Shown here: positions 8,201-15,639 of the stretch, piece by piece
How positions within the stretch are numbered: position 1 is the first letter of the stretch
How the letters are laid out: each line of letters begins with the position of its first letter
Assembly: GCF_019972295.1 (NCBI RefSeq)
Contig: NZ_BLJA01000001.1
Coordinates: 1,086,049 to 1,150,048 of the forward strand
Direction: 5' to 3'
Length of the DNA: 64,000 bases
Source: Geobacter sp. AOG2
GTDB taxonomy: Bacteria > Desulfobacterota > Desulfuromonadia > Geobacterales > Pseudopelobacteraceae
Translations under genes and position numbers: made by a program
Notes under the pieces: model-generated
What the model was told of the DNA's origin: nothing
The model's input: the letters and a program-made list of their open reading frames with translations, nothing else
Database searches by the model: none

Positions 8201-10045
8201 GCCGGTGTAGTAGTCGATACGCGTGTCGAAGGCCGGGACCGGTGCCGGAGCGTCGTTATAGAGGATAATGTTCTTGCCGATGTATTTCGGGTCGGAAAAG
8301 TCGATGATCACATCGGCCCGTACCGCTGAACCCAGGAAGAGGTTCTTTTCCTGAACATTGAGGACAACGATGTCGCGGCGGTTATAGTTGTAGTTGACCG
8401 GCTGGTTGGGATGAACTACCGGGTTGGGCAGAATGCCGCTCTCATTGCCGATTTGGATGATCTTCGGACCCATGGTGGCCGGGTCGGGTACGCCACCGGC
8501 TCTGCCGTCCGTGGGCCATACCGCTACATCCGGGAACGGCCCGGCCGGATAGGTCGGATTGGGGACGGCATCGACCATCTTGACTTCCGTTCCCAGCGGG
8601 TCGTTGGGGTCTGCGACAAAGAGGCTCAGGTTGAGCATGCGGTCGTTGGAGGCATTCAGTATGCGGAACCGGTACGGCTTGGGCTCTACCGTCATATAGG
8701 GGTAGGCGGTGCCGTTGACCAGCATGGTGTCCATGAATGCTTCCGGTGTTGTCGAAGGCTCGGGCAAGATGGACTTGTCCGCCGCTATGGATACCGGCGG
8801 CCAGAACCAGGGGCCGTAATCCCATCGTCCGAAAGGATTGGCTCCGGCCGGGCTGGTTGGATCCTGATTGGCCTCATAGACATGGGGGAACCAGAGATCG
8901 CCGTAGACGCCCCAATTATTGGCAACCCCTTTGGAATTCTTTGTCCAGAGGGCATCCTGGGTGTCTATATTTTGGGGAACAAAGCTCTTGTCCTGGATGA
9001 TCAGGGGAATCCCGTAGCGGTATTCACAGACCGCCGTCCCGCCGCCGGGGCAGATGTTCGGAAACGTCCCGTTGTCGATCAGCGACTCCTCGACCGAGTC
9101 GGTTATCAGGTAGCCCGCAGCCTCACCGGCATAGACGTTCAGGCGGGTTATCCCGAGAGCGTGGTCGTGGTAGAACATCATGCGCCCGCTCTGCTGGTTG
9201 GTCCAGTAGAAGGTCAATTCCCCGGGGTTTGTCGGCACCATGTCGGGCACATCCCTGGCAGAGGCGCCCTTCTGGTAGGGGGTGGATATCTCGTTGACCG
9301 GCACCGTCCATTGGTGAGGGGTGCCGTCGCTGATCCAGGGGGTGTTGCCGCCATGGAGATGAACCGAGGAGCGGTTCTGCGTGTAGTAGCCGCTGTAGTT
9401 GGTAAACGCGGGAACGGCGGCGCCGATCGTACTGGGAATTGCGGAGGTGGTTACCGCAGGCCCCCGTCCGGCGCCCATAAGGCTGAGATCGGTCGGGATG
9501 AAGAGCTTGCCGGCATTACCCGTGGGCAGCATATTCCGGAACCTGATACGGACCGGTACATCCCTTTTGGCGATGATCAGAGGTCCCAGGTACTGGGTCG
9601 ACATGTTGGCAAAACTTGGGTTGAGATCGCGATAGCCGCGCAACCGGGTTTTTTTCGGCAGGTCGGAGTGCATCTTTTCGGAATACTCCACCAAACCGAT
9701 TTCATAATAGTCGGAAGCGGGTATCTGGGTCACGCCATCGGTTGCGACCGTTGCCGGGAATGCGGGGCTGGTGACCTTGTTGGCAATCGGGATGAAGTTC
9801 CCCAGGTTGTTCTCGTTGCAGGTTCCTGTGCCCGGCGGGCTGCTCATGGTACAATTGGGGAGACCCAAACCCGGAAGTCTGTCGACAAACTTTCGGAGCG
9901 CCGTGCCCGTGACGCCTCCGGCAGGGCTGTTGGCGTAGTAGGTGCCGCCCCCCGGACCTGCCTGGACCAACGGAGGGCCGCAGAGGAAAACGGCAATTAT
10001 TGCCAGCATAAATCGCATCAACATCCAGATCGGTTCTCTTTTCAT
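5279..10045 (-). CDS. Giant extracellular multicopper oxidase with dockerin-like tail (OmpB/OmpC-like)
   Basis: The 1588-residue protein has an N-terminal signal peptide (residues 1-29, ending LVQA). All four copper motifs are visible: HLHG (229-232), HDH (293-295), HPVHFH (about 800) and HCHILGHEENDFM near 910, which holds type 1, 2 and 3 ligands including the axial Met. After the oxidase come a fibronectin III-like region, two repeated beta modules with chitobiase-C-like strands (INYFAVDVNG, IKYFAVDSAG) and a C-terminal dockerin-like module (HGDVAP, then PDGKIDLLDV). Geobacter OmpB and OmpC are surface multicopper proteins needed for Fe(III)/Mn(IV) oxide reduction; homology to them is inferred from architecture. 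AGAGGGG supports the start. It follows FKBP genes and precedes a lipoprotein gene. Confidence 0.88.
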   Translation of the reverse strand: MKREPIWMLMRFMLAIIAVFLCGPPLVQAGPGGGTYYANSPAGGVTGTALRKFVDRLPGLGLPNCTMSSPPGTGTCNENNLGNFIPIANKVTSPAFPATVATDGVTQIPASDYYEIGLVEYSEKMHSDLPKKTRLRGYRDLNPSFANMSTQYLGPLIIAKRDVPVRIRFRNMLPTGNAGKLFIPTDLSLMGAGRGPAVTTSAIPSTIGAAVPAFTNYSGYYTQNRSSVHLHGGNTPWISDGTPHQWTVPVNEISTPYQKGASARDVPDMVPTNPGELTFYWTNQQSGRMMFYHDHALGITRLNVYAGEAAGYLITDSVEESLIDNGTFPNICPGGGTAVCEYRYGIPLIIQDKSFVPQNIDTQDALWTKNSKGVANNWGVYGDLWFPHVYEANQDPTSPAGANPFGRWDYGPWFWPPVSIAADKSILPEPSTTPEAFMDTMLVNGTAYPYMTVEPKPYRFRILNASNDRMLNLSLFVADPNDPLGTEVKMVDAVPNPTYPAGPFPDVAVWPTDGRAGGVPDPATMGPKIIQIGNESGILPNPVVHPNQPVNYNYNRRDIVVLNVQEKNLFLGSAVRADVIIDFSDPKYIGKNIILYNDAPAPVPAFDTRIDYYTGDPDQTSSGGAPSTLRGYGPNTRTIMQFRVAGTPQPNPNLLANLQAALPTAFKASQPAPLIPEPTYPVAAWGVTAPTEQYAKIQDYSITLNPLNRDYTPSAIPVTIPFQPKAIQELWDPYGRMNATLGIELPFTTQLNQTTIPMGYAEPATERIVDGHPQIWKITHNGVDTHPVHFHMFDVQVLNRVGWDGAIRPPDDNELGWNETVRMNPLEDIIVALRPRSQTLPFTLTNSVRLIDPSQALNAPISTTDIGNLGQGGTPVAGLAVTVPNIPTDYGYEYVWHCHILGHEENDFMRPVVFSISSGPPAAPSGLAAYIGGDTVPGLTNYITPYTNTNINQIVLQWTDNAPVSTPSRFQVLRASGAAPTYPGSYTTLGEISYLPGYPPIYTDTNVNPGTAYTYAVISLNDFGAPNTQSAPATSTPVTTATWTDATGVTITDSKPVGHVVGSNVSFTAAGTGATSSNPALAVVYQYRFLLNGAEVQAFSTKNLWTLPDTAAVGSYTITVEARTSAGQNPVATNTITHVVNSPPSPPVTVASPVPAVYSAEPVVVTLTATAPNPLVPVAGIYYTLDGTTPTTAMPPYTGPITLTQTTTINYFAVDVNGTAEAVHSDTWYIHVPDLVATMQINNGAAQTKTLAVTLNLNAYDPVGVATMEFSNDGTNWSGEEPYATSKTWTLLTGSDGPRTVYVRFRDKSLPTGVQYPPITATIILDTTPPVTTPSPIPGSYTNGSSLAVTLTANETATIYYTADGSTPTTGSLVYATPIQINTAAGSSTTIKYFAVDSAGNQEAVNTAVWSMATIDLVASALINNGATWTPTQNVTLTLKAFDPTGIASYELSNDGSVWSGPFASPDTSAGANVTITPSWTLTSGEGLKTVYVRFTDTNLGGGTTYPPITASILLGSKDALLPGTSSYVASALKALRIAAGLSSPTPLDLVHGDVAPYSGGAAHPDGKIDLLDVYTIMLRSVGLIATF

Positions 10046-10128
10046 AATGCCCCTCTCTTTGCCTGGTGAAAAGTCATTCGCTACACGTTTTCTCGAATAT
10101 TGAATAGTCTCGACCGTAGGTCGTGCCT

Positions 10129-10464
10129 CTATGGTCTTTTGTCACCGGCAGCCTCCCTTTTTGACAGCGACTGTTTTCGCCGTATGTCGCTCTGAACAGA
10201 GATCAGGATGCCACGCAGTTCTTTTTCGGAAACAAGAAGCTGCCCGCCGGACAATCCATCCCGCATGCCTTTAATAACCATATCCAGGTCCAATATCATT
10301 CCCTGGTTTTTGAAATTTCTGGCAACCTCAACCCCTATAGCGTACTGGATTTTATCGTTGGAGGACTTAAAGGGTTGTTTGTCTTCCCCACGGGACGGGG
10401 TAGCAATAAGACATATTCCCGTCAGGGCCAGCAGATACAGGGGTATGAACGTTACACGCTGCAT
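10129..10464 (-). CDS. Exported FKBP N-terminal-domain-only protein
   Basis: This 111-residue protein has a signal peptide (cleavage near SRGE, residue 26) and then a region matching the N-terminal dimerisation domain of FkpA/Mip-type FKBPs (DKIQYAIGVEVARNFKNQGM, then DLDMVIKGMRDGLSG). The catalytic FKBP domain is missing. It ends in a charged tail. The full FKBP encoded 430 bases upstream has the matching N-terminal domain, so this may be a truncated paralogue able to dimerise with it; that is inference. It is in the same minus-strand run as the multicopper oxidase, 83 bases upstream of it. Confidence 0.75.
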   Translation of the reverse strand: MQRVTFIPLYLLALTGICLIATPSRGEDKQPFKSSNDKIQYAIGVEVARNFKNQGMILDLDMVIKGMRDGLSGGQLLVSEKELRGILISVQSDIRRKQSLSKREAAGDKRP

Positions 10465-10497
10465 GGGGACTCACTTTCTCTATATTAAATAGCTTCG

Positions 10498-10878
10498 TCA
10501 TTGCCTACTGTTCATAATCTTCAGGAGACGCGCCGCCTTAGCGTTCTCCATCGTGTCTACCGCCAGGCGACGCTGCTGGTGGCTACCGGGCGCCTGTGGC
10601 AAGGGGGGGCTCTGGGAGTCCGGCCCCATGAATTCGTTCCGGGCAGCAGGCGCGGCAGAGATGGCGACGGTCGATTCTTGCGGAGCAGTTTCGACTGTTG
10701 GAGCCGCAACGCGAGTTGCAGAAGCATCCGGCGATACCGGGGCAGTTACAGAATTTCCCGTACAGCCAGCCTCTACGTGATCAGGATACTCGATGACCAC
10801 ACACTTATCGGAGGCGTGGAGCGCCGAGCATGTCAGCAGCGTCAAAGCAATGGTCAATATCAAATGTGTTCGCATCAT
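10498..10878 (-). CDS. Small exported protein of unknown function
   Basis: I do not recognise this 126-residue product. It has a signal peptide (cleavage after LHAS, about residue 23), a short region with two cysteines that could form a disulfide (DKCVVIEYP and EAGCTGN), a disordered Ala/Pro/Ser/Thr-rich middle and a short helical C-terminus (ENAKAARLLKIMN). It begins 15 bases after the FKBP stop and is 33 bases before the FKBP-N gene, so it belongs to the same operon. The ribosome binding site is weak, which fits translational coupling. Confidence 0.6.
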   Translation of the reverse strand: MMRTHLILTIALTLLTCSALHASDKCVVIEYPDHVEAGCTGNSVTAPVSPDASATRVAAPTVETAPQESTVAISAAPAARNEFMGPDSQSPPLPQAPGSHQQRRLAVDTMENAKAARLLKIMNSRQ

Positions 10879-10893
10879 GCTTGCGCCCGTAAC

Positions 10894-11565
10894 CTACTTT
10901 TTCACATCGAGCAGTTCCACCTCGAAAACCAGGGTAGCTCCCGGCAGGATCAGGTCACCCGCTCCGGCATCACCATAGGCGATGGCTGCGGGGCATACGA
11001 ACTTTGCTTTACCGCCAACCTTCATCTTCTGCAACCCCTCGGTCCAGCACTTGATGACACCGTCCAGGCGGAGTTCGGTTGGCTTGCCGCGTTTGTACGA
11101 GCTGTCGAATTCTTTACCATCAGGCAGAGTCCCACGATAGTTGACCTTAACCGTATCGGTCGGGCCCGGAGTGATACCGGTTCCCTCTTTCAGTGAGAGG
11201 TACACCAAACCTGAATCGCTTTTGACCGCACCCTGTTCCTTGGCCGCCTTGTCGAGAAAATCCCTGTTTGCCGCCACCTGGTTTTCTCCTTGGAGCTTAC
11301 GGCGTGTCCGAGCCAACTCCTGCACTTTGGCGTTGTAGACACCGAGATCGACTTTCGGGGTCTTGCCGCTTACGGCGTCGGTGAGTCCTTGTTTAACCAC
11401 TTCGAGTTCCGTCGGGGTGAGGTTAAAAACGGAAAGCGAGCGGGATACCATCAGGCCGAGAGCATAAAGCGTCTTCTGCTCCTCGGTTTTTGGTATGTCA
11501 CCGGCACATGCCGCGCTGGTAAAAAGGAGAACCAAACCAGCCGCTATATGCATCTTCATGTTCAT
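10894..11565 (-). CDS. Periplasmic FKBP-type peptidyl-prolyl isomerase (FkpA/Mip-like)
   Basis: This 223-residue protein has a signal peptide (cleavage near ACAG, residue 21), an FKBP N-terminal dimerisation domain (about 30-110) and a C-terminal FKBP catalytic domain (VKVNYRGTLPDGKEFDSSYK, then the AIAYGDAG and LVFEVELLDV segments). It would speed proline isomerisation and act as chaperone in the periplasm. It is the first gene of the minus-strand run leading to the proline-rich, 1588-residue multicopper oxidase, so a dedicated folding role is plausible. AGAAGGAAA upstream supports the ATG at 11565; an ATG two codons later is possible. Confidence 0.92.
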   Translation of the reverse strand: MNMKMHIAAGLVLLFTSAACAGDIPKTEEQKTLYALGLMVSRSLSVFNLTPTELEVVKQGLTDAVSGKTPKVDLGVYNAKVQELARTRRKLQGENQVAANRDFLDKAAKEQGAVKSDSGLVYLSLKEGTGITPGPTDTVKVNYRGTLPDGKEFDSSYKRGKPTELRLDGVIKCWTEGLQKMKVGGKAKFVCPAAIAYGDAGAGDLILPGATLVFEVELLDVKK

Positions 11566-12120
11566 TTATTTCCTTCTCCCGTAGTTGCAACGTAGGTTAA
11601 TTAGTGTGGGGCAGGCAATTTGTTACCATTTTTTATGACAAACGACATTGTCCTGAATCTAAGCGCCTTGTCTTGAATCGGCCGTTTTCGAGGGTGACAA
11701 TTTTCCAGATAGTACATGCAACATTCTGCAAAACAGTACAATTATCCTATGTATCTTTACCGTGCAGGTCAATAATAAATCGTTAATTATAATAATATTA
11801 AATAATTGTGGATGATGTGAAAGAATATCACGCCATTGATATTTGTAAACGTTACCACGATGTGTCTATTTATCCATCTGGAAGATTGTTACTAATTAAT
11901 TCATTGTTGTTGCACTATGTATACCGAATCAGTGATATGCTATAACTGCCTTAATTTAAAAGTTTTTTTAGCTGTGGTTCTTTGATGGCACGAGCCCTCT
12001 ATGCAACTATAGTTGCAGCATGTTTAAAGATGCATGACAAGGAAACGCCCAGATAATGGCTGTTTGAGATATGAAAACAATGTTGCATATGCAATATATG
12101 TTGCTGTTTGCAGGAACGGG

Positions 12121-12152
12121 TGGTAAACCTGTGTCGTTGTTACGGTTGACAA
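12121..12152 (+). promoter_or_regulatory. BirA-type biotin operator
   Basis: TGGTAAACC (12121-12129), a 14-base spacer and GGTTGACAA (12144-12152) match the known BirA operator pattern (TGTAAACC-N14/15-GGTTTACA) closely. The right half overlaps the -35 hexamer of the predicted bioB promoter, so the biotinylated repressor would block RNA polymerase. Confidence 0.85.
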
Positions 12153-12174
12153 TGCGAAGACGTCGTGATATTGC
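12146..12174 (+). promoter_or_regulatory. bioB promoter
   Basis: TTGACA (12146-12151) and TATTGC (12169-12174) are separated by 17 bases. Transcription would start near 12181, giving a very short leader with GGAGG just before the bioB ATG at 12193. Confidence 0.7.
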
Positions 12175-12192
12175 AGAAAAGGTGGAGGGGTA

Positions 12193-13185
12193 ATGAAAGA
12201 GACTATACGAAAATTAGCTGACTTTGTAATGGCTGGTCACTCGGTTGATTATGATGACGCCTTGCGCCTTGGGGATGTTGAAGGGGCGGAGTTCTACGAA
12301 CTGCTGGCCGAAGCGGGCCGCATCCGCGAACATTTTGTCGGCAAGGCGGTGACGCTCTGCTCGATCATCAACGCCAAATCAGGCACCTGTCCCGAGGATT
12401 GCGCATTTTGCGCCCAGTCCGCGCACCATTCGACCCAGGCGGCGGCTTATCCGCTTATTGATGAGGAGCAGATGGTGAGTTGCGCAAAAAGTGCCGAGCA
12501 GCACGGTGCCTCCTGTTACGGCATCATCACCAGCGGAACGGGGATCGGAAATAGGGACGAGTTGGACCGAATCTGTCGTACCCTGAAACGTATTCGCGAG
12601 GAGGCTGGTATCGCGCCTTCATGCTCACTGGGTATTATCGATTATGAAACTGCCTGCCTCCTCAGGGATGCGGGCATGGTCACCTACCATCATAACCTGG
12701 AAACTGCGCGCAGTTTTTTTCCGAACATTTGCAGCACCCACGATTACGATCAGGATGTAGAAACGATCCAGGCCGTCAAACGTGCCGGCCTGAAGGTTTG
12801 CTGCGGCGGAATTTTCGGTCTCGGTGAGAGTTTTGCCCAGCGTATCGAGATGGCTCTGACGTTACGTGAACTGGGGGCGGATTCAATTCCGATCAATTTC
12901 CTCGACCCGGTTGAAGGGACCCGTCTTGAGCACGCAGATTTTCTGACGCCGCTGGAGTGCCTCAGGACCATCGCCGTATACCGTTTTCTCCTGCCTGACC
13001 GGAAGATAACAGTCTGTGGTGGTCGTGAGAAAAACCTGCGTGAGTTGCAGTCCTGGATTTTCATGGCCGGCGCCAGCGGGATGATGACCGGCAATTATTT
13101 GACAAAGACCGGACGCAACCCCGTCTTTGACCGCCAGATGGTGGCTGACCTCGGCCTGACAATAGCCCCCTGCGGGTGCTCCTGA
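12193..13185 (+). CDS. bioB: Biotin synthase
   Basis: BioB is a radical SAM enzyme that inserts sulfur into dethiobiotin to make biotin. The 330-residue length fits the family. The CxxxCxxC cluster motif is at Cys66, Cys70 and Cys73 (GTCPEDCAFCAQ), and family segments such as YHHNLET, GGIFGLGES, IPINFLDPVEGT and a C-terminal TGNYLT are present. The GGAGG-led ATG at 12193 follows the BirA operator and promoter closely. It is the first gene of a bioB-bioD-bioA operon; a 121-bp palindromic repeat sits between it and bioD. Confidence 0.97.
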   Translation: MKETIRKLADFVMAGHSVDYDDALRLGDVEGAEFYELLAEAGRIREHFVGKAVTLCSIINAKSGTCPEDCAFCAQSAHHSTQAAAYPLIDEEQMVSCAKSAEQHGASCYGIITSGTGIGNRDELDRICRTLKRIREEAGIAPSCSLGIIDYETACLLRDAGMVTYHHNLETARSFFPNICSTHDYDQDVETIQAVKRAGLKVCCGGIFGLGESFAQRIEMALTLRELGADSIPINFLDPVEGTRLEHADFLTPLECLRTIAVYRFLLPDRKITVCGGREKNLRELQSWIFMAGASGMMTGNYLTKTGRNPVFDRQMVADLGLTIAPCGCS

Positions 13186-13192
13186 TGCAAGC

Positions 13193-13313
13193 AGGTCGTT
13201 GAAAAACAGCCATCTCGCCGCCGTCCTCGAAGGTCCTTTCGTGCGGCGTAGCGCTGCTACGCCTCCTCAGGACCTTCTGCGGGTGCGATGATCTGGCTAT
13301 TTTTGAACGACCT
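13193..13313. repeat. 121-bp palindromic repeat, copy 1
   Basis: This element has 14-bp terminal inverted repeats (13193-13206 and 13300-13313, one mismatch), a perfect inner arm pair (13230-13237 with 13269-13276) and a central 8-bp hairpin (13245-13252 with 13256-13263). A second copy of identical length and about 90% identity lies at 40694-40814. It is inserted between bioB and bioD without breaking either. It resembles a non-autonomous (MITE-like) or structural intergenic repeat. No transposase matching it is in the window. Confidence 0.9.
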
Positions 13314-13345
13314 GGGTTTATCAACAACCATTTTAGAGGATTGCA

Positions 13346-14062
13346 ATGGGTAAAGGCATATTTATAACCGGCACCGACACTGGCGTGGGCAAAACTGTTG
13401 TAACCGCTGTCCTGGCAAGGCTCCTGCGGATGAGGGGCATCAGCGTCGGCGTCATGAAGCCGGTGACCAGCGGCTGCAGCGAGGTGGACGGGGAGTTGGT
13501 CTCCGACGACGCGCTCCTCGCGAGCCGGGCCGCCGGCATTCCGTGCAGCGGAGATGTCACCCCTTACCTGCTCCGGGAGCCGCTGGCCCCTGCCGAGGCG
13601 GCCAAGATCGACGGCGTCAGGATCGAGTTCGCCCGGATCCGGGAGTCATTCGACCGGCTGGCAGAGGCGTACGACTTTGTGCTCGTTGAGGGGGCGGGTG
13701 GGCTGATGGTGCCGGTGGTCGGCGGGTTTCTCATGGCCGATCTGGCTCGGGAGCTCGATCTGCCGTTGCTGGTGGTGGCGCGCCCGAACCTGGGCACTAT
13801 CAACCATACCGTGCTGACCTGCTTTGCCGCCCAGCAGATGGGGATTCCCGTATCCGGGGTCATCATCAATAGCTTCCCTAATGAGCCGGACTTGGCTGAA
13901 CAAAGCGCGCCCCATTACATCGGCTCCCTGTGCGGGGCACCGGTGCTCGGCGTCTGGCCCCATGAGGACGCTCCCGACCAGATGGCGGCAGTGGAGCAGT
14001 TAGCCCGTTGGTTGGATCGTCAGCCGGAAACGGCCGTTGTGCTGAGGGAATTGGGGGTATGA
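13346..14062 (+). CDS. bioD: Dethiobiotin synthetase
   Basis: BioD closes the ureido ring of dethiobiotin from DAPA, CO2 and ATP in the cytoplasm. The 238-residue protein starts with the diagnostic P-loop GIFITGTDTGVGKT, has Lys in MKPVTSGC, the glycine-rich VEGAGGLMVPV motif and NLGTINHT. AGAGGA precedes the ATG at 13346. It is the second gene of the biotin operon, 160 bases after bioB because of the intervening repeat, and 106 bases before bioA. Confidence 0.96.
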   Translation: MGKGIFITGTDTGVGKTVVTAVLARLLRMRGISVGVMKPVTSGCSEVDGELVSDDALLASRAAGIPCSGDVTPYLLREPLAPAEAAKIDGVRIEFARIRESFDRLAEAYDFVLVEGAGGLMVPVVGGFLMADLARELDLPLLVVARPNLGTINHTVLTCFAAQQMGIPVSGVIINSFPNEPDLAEQSAPHYIGSLCGAPVLGVWPHEDAPDQMAAVEQLARWLDRQPETAVVLRELGV

Positions 14063-14168
14063 GCCGGTGATGAGAAGGCGCTGCAAGCCACGGAGTATAT
14101 CGCCGACCAAGAGATCCATTGCACGTCGTTTGAACACGGCAGTGTGCATATAGAAGGGACAAAGCGGC

Positions 14169-15530
14169 ATGAACACCTATACAAGCGAGCAACTGAGGGC
14201 GTGGGACAAACGCCATGTGTGGCACCCGTTTACACAGATGCAGGATTGGGAGCGCGAGGAGCCGATTGTCATTACTCGCGGCGAGGGATGCTGGCTGATC
14301 GACAGCGACGGTAAACGTTATCTGGACGGTGTGGCTGCCATGTGGACCAATGTACATGGCCATTGCCGCAAGGAATTGAACGAGGCACTGAAGCTCCAGG
14401 TAGACCGTCTGGAACATTCAACGCTTTTGGGGCTTGCCAGTGAGCAAAGCGTGATACTGGCTCACAAGTTGGCGGAGATTGCACCGTCCGGGCTTGATCG
14501 GGTGTTTTACTCAGATAACGGCTCCACGGCCATGGAGGTGGCGGTCAAGATGGCGTACCAGTTCCAGGTGCACCTGGGCCGGCCGGAGCGCAGCCGTTTC
14601 ATCACCTTCAAAAACGGCTATCACGGTGACACGTTGGGGGCTGTCAGCGTAGGTGGCATTGACATCTATCACACCACCTTCCGCCCTTTGATGTTCGAGA
14701 CTGTACAGGCGCCGGCTCCTTATTGTTACCGTTGCGAACTGGGCTGTTCCGACCAGGCTGCATGCGGCATGAAATGTCTCGATGTCCTGGAAGCCTTGAT
14801 GGCGGAGCATGCCGCCACCTGTGCAGGCCTGGTGATCGAACCGCTTATTCAGGGGGCGGGGGGGATGATCGTGCAGCCGCACGGTTTTTTGAAACGGGTC
14901 AGGGAGTTGTGCGACTATTACGACCTGTTGATGGTTACCGACGAGGTGGCTACCGGTTTCGGGCGCACCGGCCGGATGTTTGCCTGCGAAAACGAGGATG
15001 TGGTCCCGGACATCATGGCTGTCTCCAAGGGGATTGCCGCAGGTTATCTGCCCATAGCCGCAACCTTGACGAACGAGCGGGTCTATGGGGCCTTTCTTGG
15101 GGAGTACGCAGAACTCAAGACCTTTTTTCATGGCCATACCTTCACCGGCAACCCTCTGGCGTGTGCCGTTGCCTTGAGAAGCCTGGAGTTGTTCGAGAGC
15201 GACCATCTTCTGGAAAATCTGCAGCCAAAGATTGCCCTGTTGGGGGGGCGCCTGGAGAGTATGATGGCACTCCCGCATGTGGGCAACGTACGTCAGTGCG
15301 GCATGGCGGCGGGGATCGAACTGGTGGACGACAGGGAGAGTCGCCGTGCGTATCCGTGGGAGCAGAAGATCGGCGTCAGGGTCTGCCAAGAGGCTCGTAG
15401 ACATGGCATCTTTTCACGTCCGTTGGGGAATACGGTGGTGGTTTTCCCTCCCCTTGTCGTCAGCCCGGACGAGCTTGATTTCCTCATGGATGGGCTGGAT
15501 CGGTCCATACGAACGATTACCGGCGACTGA
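14169..15530 (+). CDS. bioA: Adenosylmethionine-8-amino-7-oxononanoate aminotransferase
   Basis: BioA is a PLP-dependent class III aminotransferase that converts KAPA to DAPA using S-adenosylmethionine as amino donor. The 453-residue protein shows the BioA N-terminus (DKRHVWHPFTQMQDW), DGVAAMWTNVHGH, the YSDNGSTAMEVA cofactor loop, DEVATGFGRTG and the Schiff-base lysine at about residue 287 (VSKGIAAGYLP). AGAAGGG supports the start. It is the last gene of the operon and is followed by a strong terminator. bioF and the pimeloyl genes are not in the window. Confidence 0.96.
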   Translation: MNTYTSEQLRAWDKRHVWHPFTQMQDWEREEPIVITRGEGCWLIDSDGKRYLDGVAAMWTNVHGHCRKELNEALKLQVDRLEHSTLLGLASEQSVILAHKLAEIAPSGLDRVFYSDNGSTAMEVAVKMAYQFQVHLGRPERSRFITFKNGYHGDTLGAVSVGGIDIYHTTFRPLMFETVQAPAPYCYRCELGCSDQAACGMKCLDVLEALMAEHAATCAGLVIEPLIQGAGGMIVQPHGFLKRVRELCDYYDLLMVTDEVATGFGRTGRMFACENEDVVPDIMAVSKGIAAGYLPIAATLTNERVYGAFLGEYAELKTFFHGHTFTGNPLACAVALRSLELFESDHLLENLQPKIALLGGRLESMMALPHVGNVRQCGMAAGIELVDDRESRRAYPWEQKIGVRVCQEARRHGIFSRPLGNTVVVFPPLVVSPDELDFLMDGLDRSIRTITGD

Positions 15531-15572
15531 TTGCGGCCTGACGGCCTTTCCCTCAACTAATGACAATAGAAT

Positions 15573-15612
15573 AGAAAAACCCCGCCGGTGTGATGCCAGG
15601 CGGGGTTTTTCT
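15573..15612. terminator. Bidirectional terminator between bioA and the glutamate synthase operon
   Basis: A perfect 15-base inverted repeat with A-run on one side and T-run on the other (AAAAACCCCGCC / GGCGGGGTTTTT) lies between convergent transcription units and can end both. Confidence 0.92.
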
Positions 15613-15639
15613 ATGAAGTGCATCTGTGTGTGATGTGAA

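Larger units (their letters stand above)
11566..12192 (+). other. Long AT-rich divergent intergenic region
   Basis: About 630 bases separate the FKBP operon (minus) from bioB (plus). I find no credible gene here. It holds the BirA operator and bioB promoter at its right end, a 12-base palindrome TTGCATATGCAA (12083-12094), and a GTGA-N7-TCAC inverted repeat (11817-11831). No convincing promoter for the FKBP operon was found by eye in the very AT-rich stretch near 11780-11810. Confidence 0.5.

Noticed and set aside
8411-10069. 552-codon open frame on the plus strand
   Set aside because: It is antisense to the multicopper oxidase, lacks a ribosome binding site and has no recognisable domain; the minus-strand protein has clear copper motifs.
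11817-11831. CRP-like inverted repeat GTGA-N7-TCAC
   Set aside because: Spacing is one base longer than a CRP site and the flanks do not fit.
11987-12003. TGGCACGAG.. sigma-54-like -24 element upstream of bioB
   Set aside because: No GC dinucleotide at the required distance; a better sigma-70 promoter with BirA operator is present.
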